DNA of 64,000 nucleotides from an uncultured Nodularia sp. (GCA_903911355.1 CAIWDD010000059.1:1-64000), one strand, 5' to 3'. Positions 35,285-44,860 are shown, numbered from the stretch's first letter. Notes: generated from the letters alone by a model not told the origin. Made by a program: numbers and translations.

Positions 35285-38137
35285 ATGGCAAATATTAAAC
35301 CTTGGTATAAAATCGATGGACTTACACCCCGGGAAGACTTACGGGAAGGTAAACCTTTAGATGCGGCGGAATTTGCCGTACATTTAGACCAGGTGAGGAA
35401 TAAAACAGCACCTGATGATTATCAACAACCAGCTAGATTCTTTGACCGTACCTATTTAACTAAATATTTAACTGAATTTGCAGCGGAAGTTGTGCGGCGT
35501 TTATCTGGGGAAAAAACCCAAACCTCTGCTGTTTTCAACCTTTCTACCCAATTCGGTGGCGGTAAAACCCACGCCCTCACCTTATTATATCACCTGGCCC
35601 GGGGTGGGGCTGATGCGGCACATTGGACTGGGGTAAAAAAAATATTACAAGCAGCAGGTGTACCCTCCGTTCCCCCAGCAGCAGTAGCTGTATTTGTGGG
35701 GACTGAATTTGATTCTATTAATGGACGTGGTGGCCAGGATGGTACACCATTACGCAAAACACCATGGGGAGAAATTGCCTATCAGTTAGGTGGTGAGTCG
35801 GCACTAGCTATATTGGCACAACACGAAGGGGAATTTATCGAACCCAAGGGGGATGTGATTAAACAATTTCTGCCTAAAGATCGACCTTGCTTGATTTTAA
35901 TGGATGAAATTCTTAATTATGCTAGTACTTACCGTCGCAAGGGTTATCATAACAGCTTATACAATTTTATTCAAGCATTGTCGGAAACTGCCAGAAGTTT
36001 AGATAATGTGGTGTTAGTGGTTTCTATTCCCGCATCGGAAATGGAATACACCGCTGACGATGAGGGAGACCAACAAAGATTAAAGAAAATGCTGGATAGG
36101 GTGGGTAAACCCATCATGATGTCAGCAGCAGAGGAAACCTCAGAAATTATTAGAAGAAGATTGTTTGAGTGGGATAGCCGGGCTGTGACTACGGATGGTA
36201 GAATTATCTTACCCAAAGATGCGGTAAATAGTTGTAATGAATATGCTGATTGGGTATTAGACCACCGTCAACAATTACCTAGCTGGTTTCCCCTAGATGC
36301 TCCGCGAGAGGCTTTTTATGCTACCTATCCTTTTCACCCTTGTGTATTATCAGTATTTGAGCGTAAATGGCAAGTTTTACCCCGGTTCCAACGCACTCGG
36401 GGAATTTTAAGACTCCTAGCTTTGTGGGTATCTCATGCTTATCAAAAAGGATATCAAGGCGCACACCGTGACGCTTTAATTACTTTAGGGACTGCTCCCC
36501 TGGATGACCCAAATTTCCGTACAGCACTGTTAGAACAATTAGGGGAAAGTAGATTAGAAGGGATTGTGACTACGGATATTTGCGGGAGAAAGGATTCCCA
36601 TGGGGTGCGTTTGGATGCAGAAGCTGATGAGCAAATGAAAAAAGCACGACTACACCAGAAGGTAGCAACCACCATATTTTTTGAGTCTAATGGTGGCATT
36701 ATGCGGGCTGAGTCTACCATACCAGAAATTCGGTTAGCTGTGGCAGAACCATCTTTAGATATTGGTAATGTGGAAACTGTGCTGGAGACTCTGGCGACCG
36801 GTTGTTATTATCTGTCAATAGAGCAAAATAGGTATTCTTTTAGTCTCTCACCTAATTTAAATAAAATTCTTGCCGACCGTCGCGCTAATATTCAAACTTC
36901 CCGAATCACCGACAGGGTAAAAGCAGAAATTAAAAAGGTGTTTACCCCGGAACTGGGTATAGAGTTAGTGCAATTTCCCGAAAGTTCCGCCGCGATCGCC
37001 AATAGTCCTGTTTTACGTTTAGTTATATTAGCACCAGAATATTCTCGGCAAAATAGCCAAACCATGGAAATGGTGAAATCTATGACTAAGGAATGTGGGA
37101 CATCCCATAGAACCTTTAAGAGTGGGATCATTTGGGCGATCGCTGATAATGATGGGAAAATGCGAGAAGAAGCCAGAAAGGTTCTCGCTTGGGAGGATAT
37201 ACGGGAGGAGGAGACACAATTAGATGAAAATCAAACCCATCAGTTACAACAAAATCTCAAAAAATGCGAGGTGAATTTAAAGGAGTGTGTGTGGAATGCT
37301 TATAAGTATCTGGCTTTATTAGATAAAAATAACCAAATCCGTGTAATTGATTTGGGACAGGTTAACTCTAGTCAAGCGGATAAACTAGTTAAGTTAATTA
37401 TTAATAAGTTACGTCAAAGTGACGATATAATTGATACCATCAACCCCCGCTTTTTAATCAGAAATTGGCCTCCAGCTTTCACAGAATGGAGTACTAAAGC
37501 CCTTCGGGATGCTTTTTTTGCTTCCCCACTATTTCCCCGACTGTTAAATAGTGATGGTCTCAAAGATGCGATCGCCCGTGGGGTTCAAAATGGGACTTTA
37601 GCCTATGTGGGTAAAACCAGTAATGGTATTTACGACCCTTTCCACTATCAAACCAACTTGAACCCTAGGGATGTGGAAATTTCCGAGGATATGTTTATTA
37701 TTACCCAAGAAACAGTCCAAGCTTATCAAACAGCCCTAGATCTTGCTCAAAACCCATCAACACCAACCCAGGAAGCGACTACCAATACCCCAGTTAATAT
37801 CACCAGTTTCACCAGCACTGTGGCAGAGGATTCCATACCCTATATAAGCAATCATACTAACTTACCCACGGATAAACCGGAAACAATAGCCCCTACACCA
37901 GTTGTATTACCAAAATTATTAAAGTGGAGTGGTGAAGTTCCCAGCAGGAAATATATGACTTTGTATCATCAAGTAATTAGTAGATTTGTTGCTGATCCAA
38001 AGCTGAAACTGACATTAAAAGTAGAGTGTGTAGTCGAGGGAGAATTGACACCGGAAAAAATCCAAGAAACCCAAGTTGCACTAGCTGAGTTAGGTTTGAA
38101 TAATCAGATTGAAACTGATATCACTATGGGAGAGTGA
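35285..38137 (+). CDS. DUF499-family ATPase
   Basis: A 950-residue P-loop ATPase. N-terminal MANIKPWYKIDGLTPREDL, Walker A STQFGGGKTHAL (GGGKTH at 91-96), Walker B CLILMDEILNY (about 202-212), and R-rich helix QRTRGILRLLALWVSHAY. This matches DUF499 proteins, which in other genomes accompany a DUF1156 DNA methylase, a helicase and other genes in anti-phage clusters. None of these partners lies next to it here. The C-terminal 200 residues contain a low-complexity linker (TPTQEATTNTPVNITSFTST) and a compact last domain. The next gene starts within its stop codon (GTGA), so translation may be coupled. Function in this host: inferred defence or DNA handling only. Confidence 0.8.
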   Translation: MANIKPWYKIDGLTPREDLREGKPLDAAEFAVHLDQVRNKTAPDDYQQPARFFDRTYLTKYLTEFAAEVVRRLSGEKTQTSAVFNLSTQFGGGKTHALTLLYHLARGGADAAHWTGVKKILQAAGVPSVPPAAVAVFVGTEFDSINGRGGQDGTPLRKTPWGEIAYQLGGESALAILAQHEGEFIEPKGDVIKQFLPKDRPCLILMDEILNYASTYRRKGYHNSLYNFIQALSETARSLDNVVLVVSIPASEMEYTADDEGDQQRLKKMLDRVGKPIMMSAAEETSEIIRRRLFEWDSRAVTTDGRIILPKDAVNSCNEYADWVLDHRQQLPSWFPLDAPREAFYATYPFHPCVLSVFERKWQVLPRFQRTRGILRLLALWVSHAYQKGYQGAHRDALITLGTAPLDDPNFRTALLEQLGESRLEGIVTTDICGRKDSHGVRLDAEADEQMKKARLHQKVATTIFFESNGGIMRAESTIPEIRLAVAEPSLDIGNVETVLETLATGCYYLSIEQNRYSFSLSPNLNKILADRRANIQTSRITDRVKAEIKKVFTPELGIELVQFPESSAAIANSPVLRLVILAPEYSRQNSQTMEMVKSMTKECGTSHRTFKSGIIWAIADNDGKMREEARKVLAWEDIREEETQLDENQTHQLQQNLKKCEVNLKECVWNAYKYLALLDKNNQIRVIDLGQVNSSQADKLVKLIINKLRQSDDIIDTINPRFLIRNWPPAFTEWSTKALRDAFFASPLFPRLLNSDGLKDAIARGVQNGTLAYVGKTSNGIYDPFHYQTNLNPRDVEISEDMFIITQETVQAYQTALDLAQNPSTPTQEATTNTPVNITSFTSTVAEDSIPYISNHTNLPTDKPETIAPTPVVLPKLLKWSGEVPSRKYMTLYHQVISRFVADPKLKLTLKVECVVEGELTPEKIQETQVALAELGLNNQIETDITMGE

Positions 38138-38148
38138 AGCGTAAATTA

Positions 38149-39345
38149 ATGACAAAAGTTAAAGTTATAATTGTGGGCGCAGGACCCACAGGCGCTACCC
38201 TAGCTCTACTCCTAGTAAAACGCGGTATCACAGTCACACTCATAGAAGCTGCAAAAGACTTTGGGCGAGTATTTCGCGGTGAGGGTTTAATGCCTAGTGG
38301 CTTAGATGCGATCGCCCAAATGGGACTATTAGAATTAATACAACAGATTCCCCATCGACCCCTCAAGGCCTGGGAGTTTATTCTTGGGGGTAAACAGTTA
38401 TTCCGGGTAGAGGAACCCATGGGGTCACAGCAACCCTGTACATTAGTGTCCCAACCTCCCTTACTCCAAGCTTTGATGAGGGAAGCTCAAAGCTATGATA
38501 ACTTTGAATTTATACCCGGTGTGGCGGTCAAAGATTTATGCAAAGATCACCAACGGGTTACCGGTGTTATACTCAGTGATGGAAGAGAACTGACTGGTGA
38601 TTTAGTCATTGGCGCTGATGGTCGTAACTCCATTGTCCGCGAATGTGCAGGACTAAAGTTAGTATGTCAGCCCAAAAATATAGATATTCTCTGGTTTAAA
38701 TTAGCTGCTAGTCCTGAAGCTACTGATAATGTGTTTCGCACTATTGTTAATGGCGATCGCATTTTTAGCATTTTCCATGGTGCGGAGTCCGATAAATTAC
38801 ATTTGGGCTGGGTAATATCCCCCAATGAACCCCCAGACTATAAACAGCCATGGGCGGAAGTTTTCGCCTCCCTCTCTCCCCCATGGTTAGCGGAACATTT
38901 TCGCAATCACAGTGCAAGTATTACATCTCCCATAAAACTATCTGTGGTGGTGGGGAATTGTCCCCAATGGCATATACCAGGGTTACTGTTGCTGGGTGAT
39001 GCGGCTCATCCCATGTCCCCTGTGCGCGCTCAAGGTATCAATGTAGCATTACGTGATGTGATTGTTGCGGCTAATTACCTCGTGCCAATATTACAAGGAA
39101 ATGCCGATCATAATCAGATTGACCTAATTTTATCACAGATCCAGGCAGAACGCCAGCCGGAAATTATCGGTATCCAGCAACTCCAGTTACAAGAAGCAGC
39201 CCAGGGGGAGAAATTGCGCAAGTATCCCCTATTGCGATCGCTCCTAGTGCAAACCCCATTCATGGGTAGAATAGTCAAGAAGTTATGGTTAAGGCGACAA
39301 ATGAAAATGCGCGACGGAATCACCGAGGTATATTTAAAAGTCTAG
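38149..39345 (+). CDS. FAD-dependent monooxygenase
   Basis: About 398 residues from ATG 38149; a GTG at 38134 that overlaps the previous stop codon is the alternative and would suit translational coupling. Typical aromatic-ring/PHBH-type flavoprotein: GAGPTGATLALLLVKRG dinucleotide fold, DLVIGADGRNSIVRE, and LLLGDAAHPMSPVRAQGINVALRD. It would hydroxylate or oxidise a small hydrophobic substrate with NAD(P)H and O2; which one is unknown. Its position behind DUF499 is unusual and may be accidental. A truncated methyltransferase follows 21 bp later, so the two may be leftovers of a small-molecule pathway. Confidence 0.88.
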   Translation: MTKVKVIIVGAGPTGATLALLLVKRGITVTLIEAAKDFGRVFRGEGLMPSGLDAIAQMGLLELIQQIPHRPLKAWEFILGGKQLFRVEEPMGSQQPCTLVSQPPLLQALMREAQSYDNFEFIPGVAVKDLCKDHQRVTGVILSDGRELTGDLVIGADGRNSIVRECAGLKLVCQPKNIDILWFKLAASPEATDNVFRTIVNGDRIFSIFHGAESDKLHLGWVISPNEPPDYKQPWAEVFASLSPPWLAEHFRNHSASITSPIKLSVVVGNCPQWHIPGLLLLGDAAHPMSPVRAQGINVALRDVIVAANYLVPILQGNADHNQIDLILSQIQAERQPEIIGIQQLQLQEAAQGEKLRKYPLLRSLLVQTPFMGRIVKKLWLRRQMKMRDGITEVYLKV

Positions 39346-39366
39346 TTTTGCCATATCTAATTAAAC

Positions 39367-39912
39367 ATGAACAATAAACAGCAACAGGTATTTTTTCAAA
39401 TCCATCAAGGTTTACCCAGGGAAGGACCAGGTGATTATCTGTCCACTCAAAATGCTTTTCTCAAGATGGTTGATTTACCACCAAGTCCCCAAATTCCAGA
39501 TATTGGTTGTGGACCAGGTAGCCAAACTTTGGATTTAGCCCACCTGACCAATGGGGAAATCATTGCTATAGATAATTATTCTGTGTATGTGGAAGAACTC
39601 AAACAAAGGGTAATTAATCAAGGATTATCAGAAAAAATCACTGTAGTCCAAGGTGATATGTTGAATCTTGATTTCCCCCCGGAAACTTTTGATGTTATTT
39701 GGGCAGAAGGTTCAATATACATTATTGGCTTTAAAACAGGATTAAAGCAATGGCAAGTTTTCCTGAAAAATAAAGGTTATTTAGCAGCTTCAGAACTAAC
39801 ATGGCTGCGACCCGACCCACCATGGGGTTCATGGTTAGTAGTCATCCTTGCTTCCACATTAACTATATGGGCTGTGAGACTAGCAACTAACTGGAGAACT
39901 AGCCCTCAATAA
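39367..39912 (+). pseudogene. Truncated class I SAM-dependent methyltransferase
   Basis: The first 150 residues are a normal class I methyltransferase: motif I IPDIGCGPGSQTLDLA, motif II AIDNYSVYVEEL, VVQGDMLNLDFPPETFDVIWAEGSIY and LAASELTWLRPDPP. After that the sequence changes to WGSWLVVILASTLTIWAVRL and stops, a hydrophobic tail alien to the family. The usual C-terminal third, about 100 residues, is missing. A deletion or rearrangement has apparently joined the gene to the tail of a membrane protein. It may still be expressed, but catalytic activity is doubtful. Confidence 0.6.
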
Positions 39913-40036
39913 ACCTGTTGTGTCCCAGAATCCCTACGTCGGTTTTTAAGCGACTGGGTTGGGGTGGGACTTGTTCTAAATCGGTTTCTCTGAGAACTGG
40001 TAAATTAGTAAGCATCGGGATTCAATCGGAGAAAAT

Positions 40037-40924
40037 ATGAGTGAATCGACATTGCTAAACCTAGATCAATCGACACCAGACTCCCCGCCAGATTTTGTCA
40101 ATCCCCCCACCCAGGATGAATTACTGTATGATGACGGCATCCCCATGGAAACCTATCGCCATAAACTGCAAATGGACTTGCTAGTTGATCCCCTAGCTGC
40201 TTGGTTAGGGGATCAAGATGCTTTTGTGGGGGGTAATATGTTTGTTTACTTTAGTCCCCATCAATTGAAAAACCATGATTTTCGTGGTCCAGATATGTTT
40301 GCGGTGCTGGATGTCCCCAAGGGAGAGCGCAAATGTTGGGTAACTTGGGAAGAGGGTAAAGGACCGGATGTGGTGGTAGAGTTGCTATCCTCTAGCACTG
40401 CTTCCCGAGATAAGACAGACAAAAAAGAAATATACCAAAACAGGCTGAGAGTACCAGAGTATTTTTGGTACGATCCTTTTAATCCCAGTGATTTTGCTGG
40501 TTTTATGATTACAGATCATGGCTATGAACCAATCATCCCCGATGAGCAAAACAGGCTCATCAGTCAAAAATTAGGTTTAGCCCTAGTGCGTTGGGCGGGA
40601 GAATTTGGGGGAGCCAATGCAGTCTGGGTAAGGTGGGCAACTTTAGACGGGGTTATATTACCTACAGCCCGTGAATTAGCTCAACAAGCCCAGCAGGAAG
40701 CTCAACAAGCCCAGCAGGAAGCTCAACAAGCCCAGCAGGAAGCCCAACAAGCCCAGCAGGAAGCCCAACAAGCCCAGCAGGAAGCTCAACAAGCCCAGCA
40801 GGAAGCTCAACAAGCCCAGCAAAGAGCAGAGGATGCGGAATTATTACTAGCACAGGAGCGCCAACGAAGGGAAGAATTACTCGCCAAATTACAGACAATG
40901 GGCATAAATCCTGATGAACTTTAG
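40037..40924 (+). CDS. Uma2/DUF820-family protein with heptad-repeat tail
   Basis: A 295-residue protein. Residues about 45-200 form the Uma2 (DUF820) PD-(D/E)XK-like domain: DMFAVLDVPKGERK, GPDVVVELLSSSTASRDKTDK and YQNRLRVPEYFWYDP. This is a very large cyanobacterial family with no settled function; nuclease activity is predicted. The tail from about residue 215 is seven copies of a QQAQQEA heptad followed by a charged coiled coil, so it should oligomerise. The heptads are encoded by a 21-bp tandem repeat. Start ATG with GGAGAAA upstream. Confidence 0.85.
   Translation: MSESTLLNLDQSTPDSPPDFVNPPTQDELLYDDGIPMETYRHKLQMDLLVDPLAAWLGDQDAFVGGNMFVYFSPHQLKNHDFRGPDMFAVLDVPKGERKCWVTWEEGKGPDVVVELLSSSTASRDKTDKKEIYQNRLRVPEYFWYDPFNPSDFAGFMITDHGYEPIIPDEQNRLISQKLGLALVRWAGEFGGANAVWVRWATLDGVILPTARELAQQAQQEAQQAQQEAQQAQQEAQQAQQEAQQAQQEAQQAQQEAQQAQQRAEDAELLLAQERQRREELLAKLQTMGINPDEL
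40681..40827. repeat. Seven-unit 21-bp tandem repeat in the Uma2-like gene
   Basis: CAACAAGCCCAGCAGGAAGC with a T or C spacer is repeated six times with only T/C changes at one site, and a seventh unit has AAGAG in place of GGAAG. Every unit is a heptad of the coiled-coil tail, so unit number can change without breaking the frame. Confidence 0.9.
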
Positions 40925-41055
40925 CCAGGGAATAAATTCAGAGTCTGAAAGCTCAAGTCGGTTTTTAATTATGACATTTATTTAGGGCGATCGCTCTGGT
41001 TGTGTGTGTGTAGGTTGTATATATTATTTCATAGTCAGGGATGTTTGGGCGCTGG

Positions 41056-41133
41056 TTATCCACACGGGGGAGCCATAATCGATAGTTATTCACAGATGAG
41101 CTATAGATAAGCTATAATTGGTAGTTATGCACA
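41056..41133 (+). promoter_or_regulatory. Cluster of three DnaA-box-like nonamers
   Basis: TTATCCACA (41056-41064), TTATTCACA (41086-41094) and TTATGCACA (41125-41133) all fit TTATNCACA, on the same strand, with 30 and 39 bases between starts. The interval contains AT-rich repeats (AGCTATAGATAAGCTATAATTG). The cluster lies just upstream of the pseudouridine synthase gene and away from any dnaA or dnaN gene in this window. It could be an origin element, a DnaA-titration site or DnaA control of the next gene. Confidence 0.6.
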
Positions 41134-41164
41134 CAGGGATCTAGGGAATGAATGATGAATAATT

Positions 41165-42094
41165 GTGAGCGCATTTAACTTACACGTAGAAACAGCAGGG
41201 GAACGCCTTGACCGCTATCTGTCCCAAGAATTACCAGAGTTATCCCGTTCTCGCATCCAGCAATTAATTGTCGAGGGTAATGTACAACTGAATCATCAGG
41301 TATGCACAACTAAAAAAATTCCTGTGAAACCAGGCGATCGCATTAGCATAAAAATACCAGAAGTTACACCCCTAGAACTACAAGCCCAAGATATACCCCT
41401 GGACATCCTCTATGAAGATGACCAATTACTGATCCTAAATAAACCCGCTGGCTTAGTTGTCCATCCCGCTCCCGGTCATCCTGATGGTACTCTGGTGAAT
41501 GCTTTGTTAGCACATTGCCCCCATCTCCCTGGAATTGGCGGCGTTCAACGTCCGGGAATTGTCCATCGCTTAGATAAGGATACCACAGGGGCGATCGCGA
41601 TCGCCAAAACTGACATAGCCTATCATAGCCTCCAAGCACAACTCCAGGCTAAAACTGCGCGGCGCTCATATTTAGGTGTAGTTTACGGCGCGCCAAAAAC
41701 CGCAGATGGTATGATAGACCTGCCCATTGGTCGCCACCCCCAAGATAGAAAGAAAATGGCCGTTGTCCCCATAGAAAAAGGCGGTAGGTCTGCTATCACT
41801 CATTGGCAGGTAGCAGAACGCTTGGGTAACTATACATTAATCCATTTCCAGTTAGAAACCGGGCGCACCCATCAAATTCGTGTCCATAGCGCTCAGATAG
41901 GTCATCCCATTGTCGGCGACCCAGTTTATGGTTCTGGTCGTTCTCTGGGCGTTAACTTACCCGGTCAAGCACTCCACGCTTGGCGACTCCAGTTACAACA
42001 TCCAGTTTCTCACGAGTGGATCTCCGTCACCGCTACCCCCCCGGCGACATTTAATACCTTAGTGCAAATTCTCCGCCGACGAGTAGAGTCCTGA
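41165..42094 (+). CDS. RluA-family rRNA pseudouridine synthase (RluD-like)
   Basis: A 309-residue enzyme that converts specific uridines of 23S rRNA to pseudouridine. N-terminal S4 RNA-binding domain (about 12-75, ERLDRYLSQELPELSRSRIQ), then the catalytic domain with GIVHRLDKDTTG (D137 is the catalytic Asp), LETGRTHQIRVH and HPIVGDPVYG. Length and order match RluD. The start is a GTG at 41165; no ATG in frame lies nearby. The DnaA-box cluster lies 30-110 bp upstream. Confidence 0.93.
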   Translation: MSAFNLHVETAGERLDRYLSQELPELSRSRIQQLIVEGNVQLNHQVCTTKKIPVKPGDRISIKIPEVTPLELQAQDIPLDILYEDDQLLILNKPAGLVVHPAPGHPDGTLVNALLAHCPHLPGIGGVQRPGIVHRLDKDTTGAIAIAKTDIAYHSLQAQLQAKTARRSYLGVVYGAPKTADGMIDLPIGRHPQDRKKMAVVPIEKGGRSAITHWQVAERLGNYTLIHFQLETGRTHQIRVHSAQIGHPIVGDPVYGSGRSLGVNLPGQALHAWRLQLQHPVSHEWISVTATPPATFNTLVQILRRRVES

Positions 42095-42720
42095 AGTTTT
42101 GACACTCTCCCCCCTCGTCAATATTGAGATTTGTAAACTTTTGGGCTGTTTTTTACCTTAGACAGATGAATTTTAGCCAGTTATGGTAAATTTTCCCAAG
42201 TTCAAATTAACAACTCTTAATAAAAACACCATCCCCCAAAATTACAGACAAAACGACCAATGTCCTGTATTTACTTGCATTCTCCAATAATTAAGAAAAT
42301 ATAAAATTGATGATTTCTTGGGCTAGGAGGGGTAAATATGAAGTAATGTTGCGAAAAATTTCCCATTTACTCAGTTAGATTGCTTGTATGTAAAGGATTT
42401 GAGGGTGATCTTATTCCCCCATCTTATTTATTCATAATTTGTAACAAATAAAGAATCTATAGCATTGTATAAACATATTCTGAGGGGTGGAAATAACAGA
42501 CCAAAGTCAAACCAAGCAATGAGTTGATTCAAATTTGCGGGTTTCTCATAAAATTAACCCAGATTCTCATAAATACTTGTTAATCTAGTATTGAGGGAAT
42601 AGAGAGACAAATCAAAACAAGCAGTTTGCTCTCGGGTCTGTTTTCAACCATTCCCTTGATAAAACATTGCCAGTTTTAATCTAGACATCTCAGAACTAAG
42701 GAATTAGGAGATTAAAGTCC
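42095..42720. promoter_or_regulatory. Long upstream region of the cpc operon
   Basis: A 626-bp stretch with no open gene, AT-rich, preceding cpcB. It must contain the operon promoter and probably a long untranslated leader, as is known for cpc operons of other cyanobacteria. I could not assign -10 and -35 boxes with confidence. AGGAG (42706-42710) is the ribosome-binding site of cpcB. Confidence 0.6.
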
Positions 42721-43242
42721 ATGACATTAGACGTATTTACCAAGGTAGTTTCTCAAGCTGACTCCAGAGGCGAGTTTTTGAGCAACGAGCAACTAGACGC
42801 TTTAACCAACGTAGTTAAAGAAGGCAACAAGCGTTTAGACGTTGTTAACCGCATCACCAGCAACGCTTCCGCTATTGTGACCAACGCAGCTCGTTCTTTG
42901 TTTGAAGAACAACCCCAATTGATTGCTCCTGGTGGTAACGCTTACACCAACCGTCGCATGGCTGCTTGCTTGCGTGACATGGAAATTATCTTGCGTTACG
43001 TCACCTACGCAATTTTAGCCGGTGATGCTAGTGTTCTTGATGATCGCTGCTTGAATGGTTTGCGCGAAACCTACCAAGCTCTGGGAACTCCTGGATCTTC
43101 TGTGGCTGTTGGCGTGCAAAAAATGAAAGATGCTGCTGTAGCTGTAGCTAACGATCCCAACGGAATTACCAAAGGTGATTGCAGCCAGCTGATCTCTGAA
43201 GTAGCTAGCTACTTTGACCGTGCTGCTGCTGCTGTTGCTTAA
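42721..43242 (+). CDS. cpcB: C-phycocyanin beta subunit
   Basis: A 173-residue biliprotein of the phycobilisome rods, on the thylakoid surface. Two phycocyanobilin Cys are present: C83 ([10 protein letters not shown]) and C154 (KGDCSQLI). The Asn of GGN (N73) is the residue usually methylated. It pairs with CpcA into alpha-beta monomers that stack as hexamers. First gene of the operon, with AGGAG ten bases upstream. Codon use is that of a strongly expressed gene (ACC, AAC, GCT, CGT-rich). Confidence 0.98.
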   Translation: MTLDVFTKVVSQADSRGEFLSNEQLDALTNVVKEGNKRLDVVNRITSNASAIVTNAARSLFEEQPQLIAPGGNAYTNRRMAACLRDMEIILRYVTYAILAGDASVLDDRCLNGLRETYQALGTPGSSVAVGVQKMKDAAVAVANDPNGITKGDCSQLISEVASYFDRAAAAVA

Positions 43243-43301
43243 TATCACTGAGAAATTCCAGTACCAAAAAAATTTACGAAATACGAAGGAGATTTTAGAA
43301 G

Positions 43302-43793
43302 ATGGTTAAAACACCAATTACCGAAGCGATCGCATCTGCGGATACCCAAGGACGTTTCTTAAGCAACACCGAACTACAAGCAGTTAACGGTCGTTATGTT
43401 CGTGCTATTGCTAGCATGGAAGCTGCTCGCGCGTTGACCTCTAACGCCCAAAGCTTGATTGATGGTGCTACCCAAGCTGTATACCAAAAATTCCCCTACA
43501 CCACCCAAACACCAGGACCTCAGTTTGCTGCTGACAGCCGTGGTAAGGCTAAGTGCGCTCGTGACGTCGGTCACTACCTACGCATTGTTACTTACAGCTT
43601 AGTTGCTGGTGGTACTGGCCCCATGGATGAGTTTTTGATTGCTGGCTTGGCTGAAATCAACAGCTCCTTTGATTTGTCCCCCAGCTGGTACGTTGAAGCA
43701 ATCAAATACATGAAAGCTAATCATGGTTTGAGTGGACAAGCTGCTAACGAAGCTAATACCTACTTTGACTATGCTATCAACGCATTAAGCTAG
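43302..43793 (+). CDS. cpcA: C-phycocyanin alpha subunit
   Basis: A 163-residue partner of CpcB, carrying one phycocyanobilin at C85 ([13 protein letters not shown]); this Cys is the target of the CpcE/CpcF lyase encoded downstream. Starts 59 bp after cpcB, with AAGGAG (43286-43291) as ribosome-binding site. Followed by a long stem-loop that probably reduces transcription of the linker genes relative to cpcBA. No irregularities. Confidence 0.98.
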   Translation: MVKTPITEAIASADTQGRFLSNTELQAVNGRYVRAIASMEAARALTSNAQSLIDGATQAVYQKFPYTTQTPGPQFAADSRGKAKCARDVGHYLRIVTYSLVAGGTGPMDEFLIAGLAEINSSFDLSPSWYVEAIKYMKANHGLSGQAANEANTYFDYAINALS

Positions 43794-43801
43794 ATAGTCT
43801 C

Positions 43802-43910
43802 TTGCCCGGGGAAGGATGCAATTTCTGGATGGAGTGAGTCACGCTTTGAGGTTAACCAAAAAACCGTTCTGACTCGTCTAGCAGTTGGATCTGGCTCCGG
43901 GCAAAGTTTT
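43802..43910 (+). terminator. Stem-loop between cpcA and cpcC (attenuator)
   Basis: TTGCCCGG (43802-43809) and CCGGGCAA (43897-43904) pair across about 87 nt and are followed by AGTTTT. Structures in this position are known to end or stabilise most cpcBA transcripts while a minority continue into the linker and lyase genes. The long loop makes it weaker than a typical terminator. Confidence 0.6.
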
Positions 43911-43999
43911 ATTGGGTAGAAAAATCAAAAAAATCAAAGCTTTAGTAAACTCGGCACTCGGTAAAAATAGCCGAAATGCAAATCAACAGGTGAAGCAAA

Positions 44000-44860
44000 A
44001 TGGCAATTACAGCAGCAGCATCCAGGCTAGGAACAGAGCCTTTTAGTGATGCACCTCGATTAGAACTGCGCCCCAATGCCAGCAAAGATGAAGTTGAAGT
44101 TGTAATCCGGGCTGTTTATCGGCAGGTTTTGGGTAACGACTATTTGATGGCGTCGGAACGTCTGGTAAGCGCTGAATCACTCCTGCGAGATGGTAACCTG
44201 ACAGTGCGGGAGTTTGTCCGCAGCGTTGCCAAGTCAGAACTCTACAAAACTAAGTTTTTTTATCGCAATTTCCAAACCAGGTTAATCGAACTTAACTACA
44301 AACATCTCCTGGGTCGCGCCCCCTATGATGAATCAGAGGTGGCTTACCACTTAGATTTGTACCAGAGCCAAGGCTACGACGCGGAAATTGACTCCTACAT
44401 TGACTCACCAGAGTACCAAAATAACTTCGGTGATCATATTGTCCCATATTATCGTGGGTTTGAAACCCAACCAGGTCAAAAAACAGTAGGCTTTACCCGT
44501 CTATTCCGCTTATACCGGGGTTATGCCAACAGCGATCGCGCTCAGGTAGAAGGTGCTAAATCCCGTTTAGCCCAGGATTTAGCTAGCAATAAAGCCTCTT
44601 CAATTGTAGGGCCATCAGGCAGCAACGATAACTGGAATTTCCGTGCTGCTTCAGATGTAGCTCCCAAAAAGGCTTTAGGAAATGCAGTGGGTACGGGCGA
44701 TCGCGTCTACCGCATTGAAGTAACAGCAATCCGTGGCCCTGGTTATCCCAGTATCAGACGGAGCAGTACAGCAATTATCGTACCTTACGAGCGACTTTCT
44801 GACAAGATTCAGCAAATCCACCGACAAGGCGGCAAAATTGTCAGCATCACCTCAGCTTAA
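44000..44860 (+). CDS. cpcC: Phycocyanin-associated rod linker
   Basis: A 286-residue linker that sits inside phycocyanin hexamers and sets their stacking in the rod. N-terminal PBS-linker domain (about 15-180: [72 protein letters not shown]). C-terminal CpcD-like domain from about residue 232 ([20 protein letters not shown]). Third gene of the operon, preceded by AGGTGAAG. Confidence 0.97.

Noticed and set aside
40662-40898. Minus-strand frame with repeated ELPAGLV
   Set aside because: Antisense of the 21-bp repeat in the Uma2-like gene.
41056-41133. Calling this definitely the chromosomal origin
   Set aside because: Only three boxes, no dnaA or dnaN nearby in the window, and strand skew cannot be judged from one 64-kb window.
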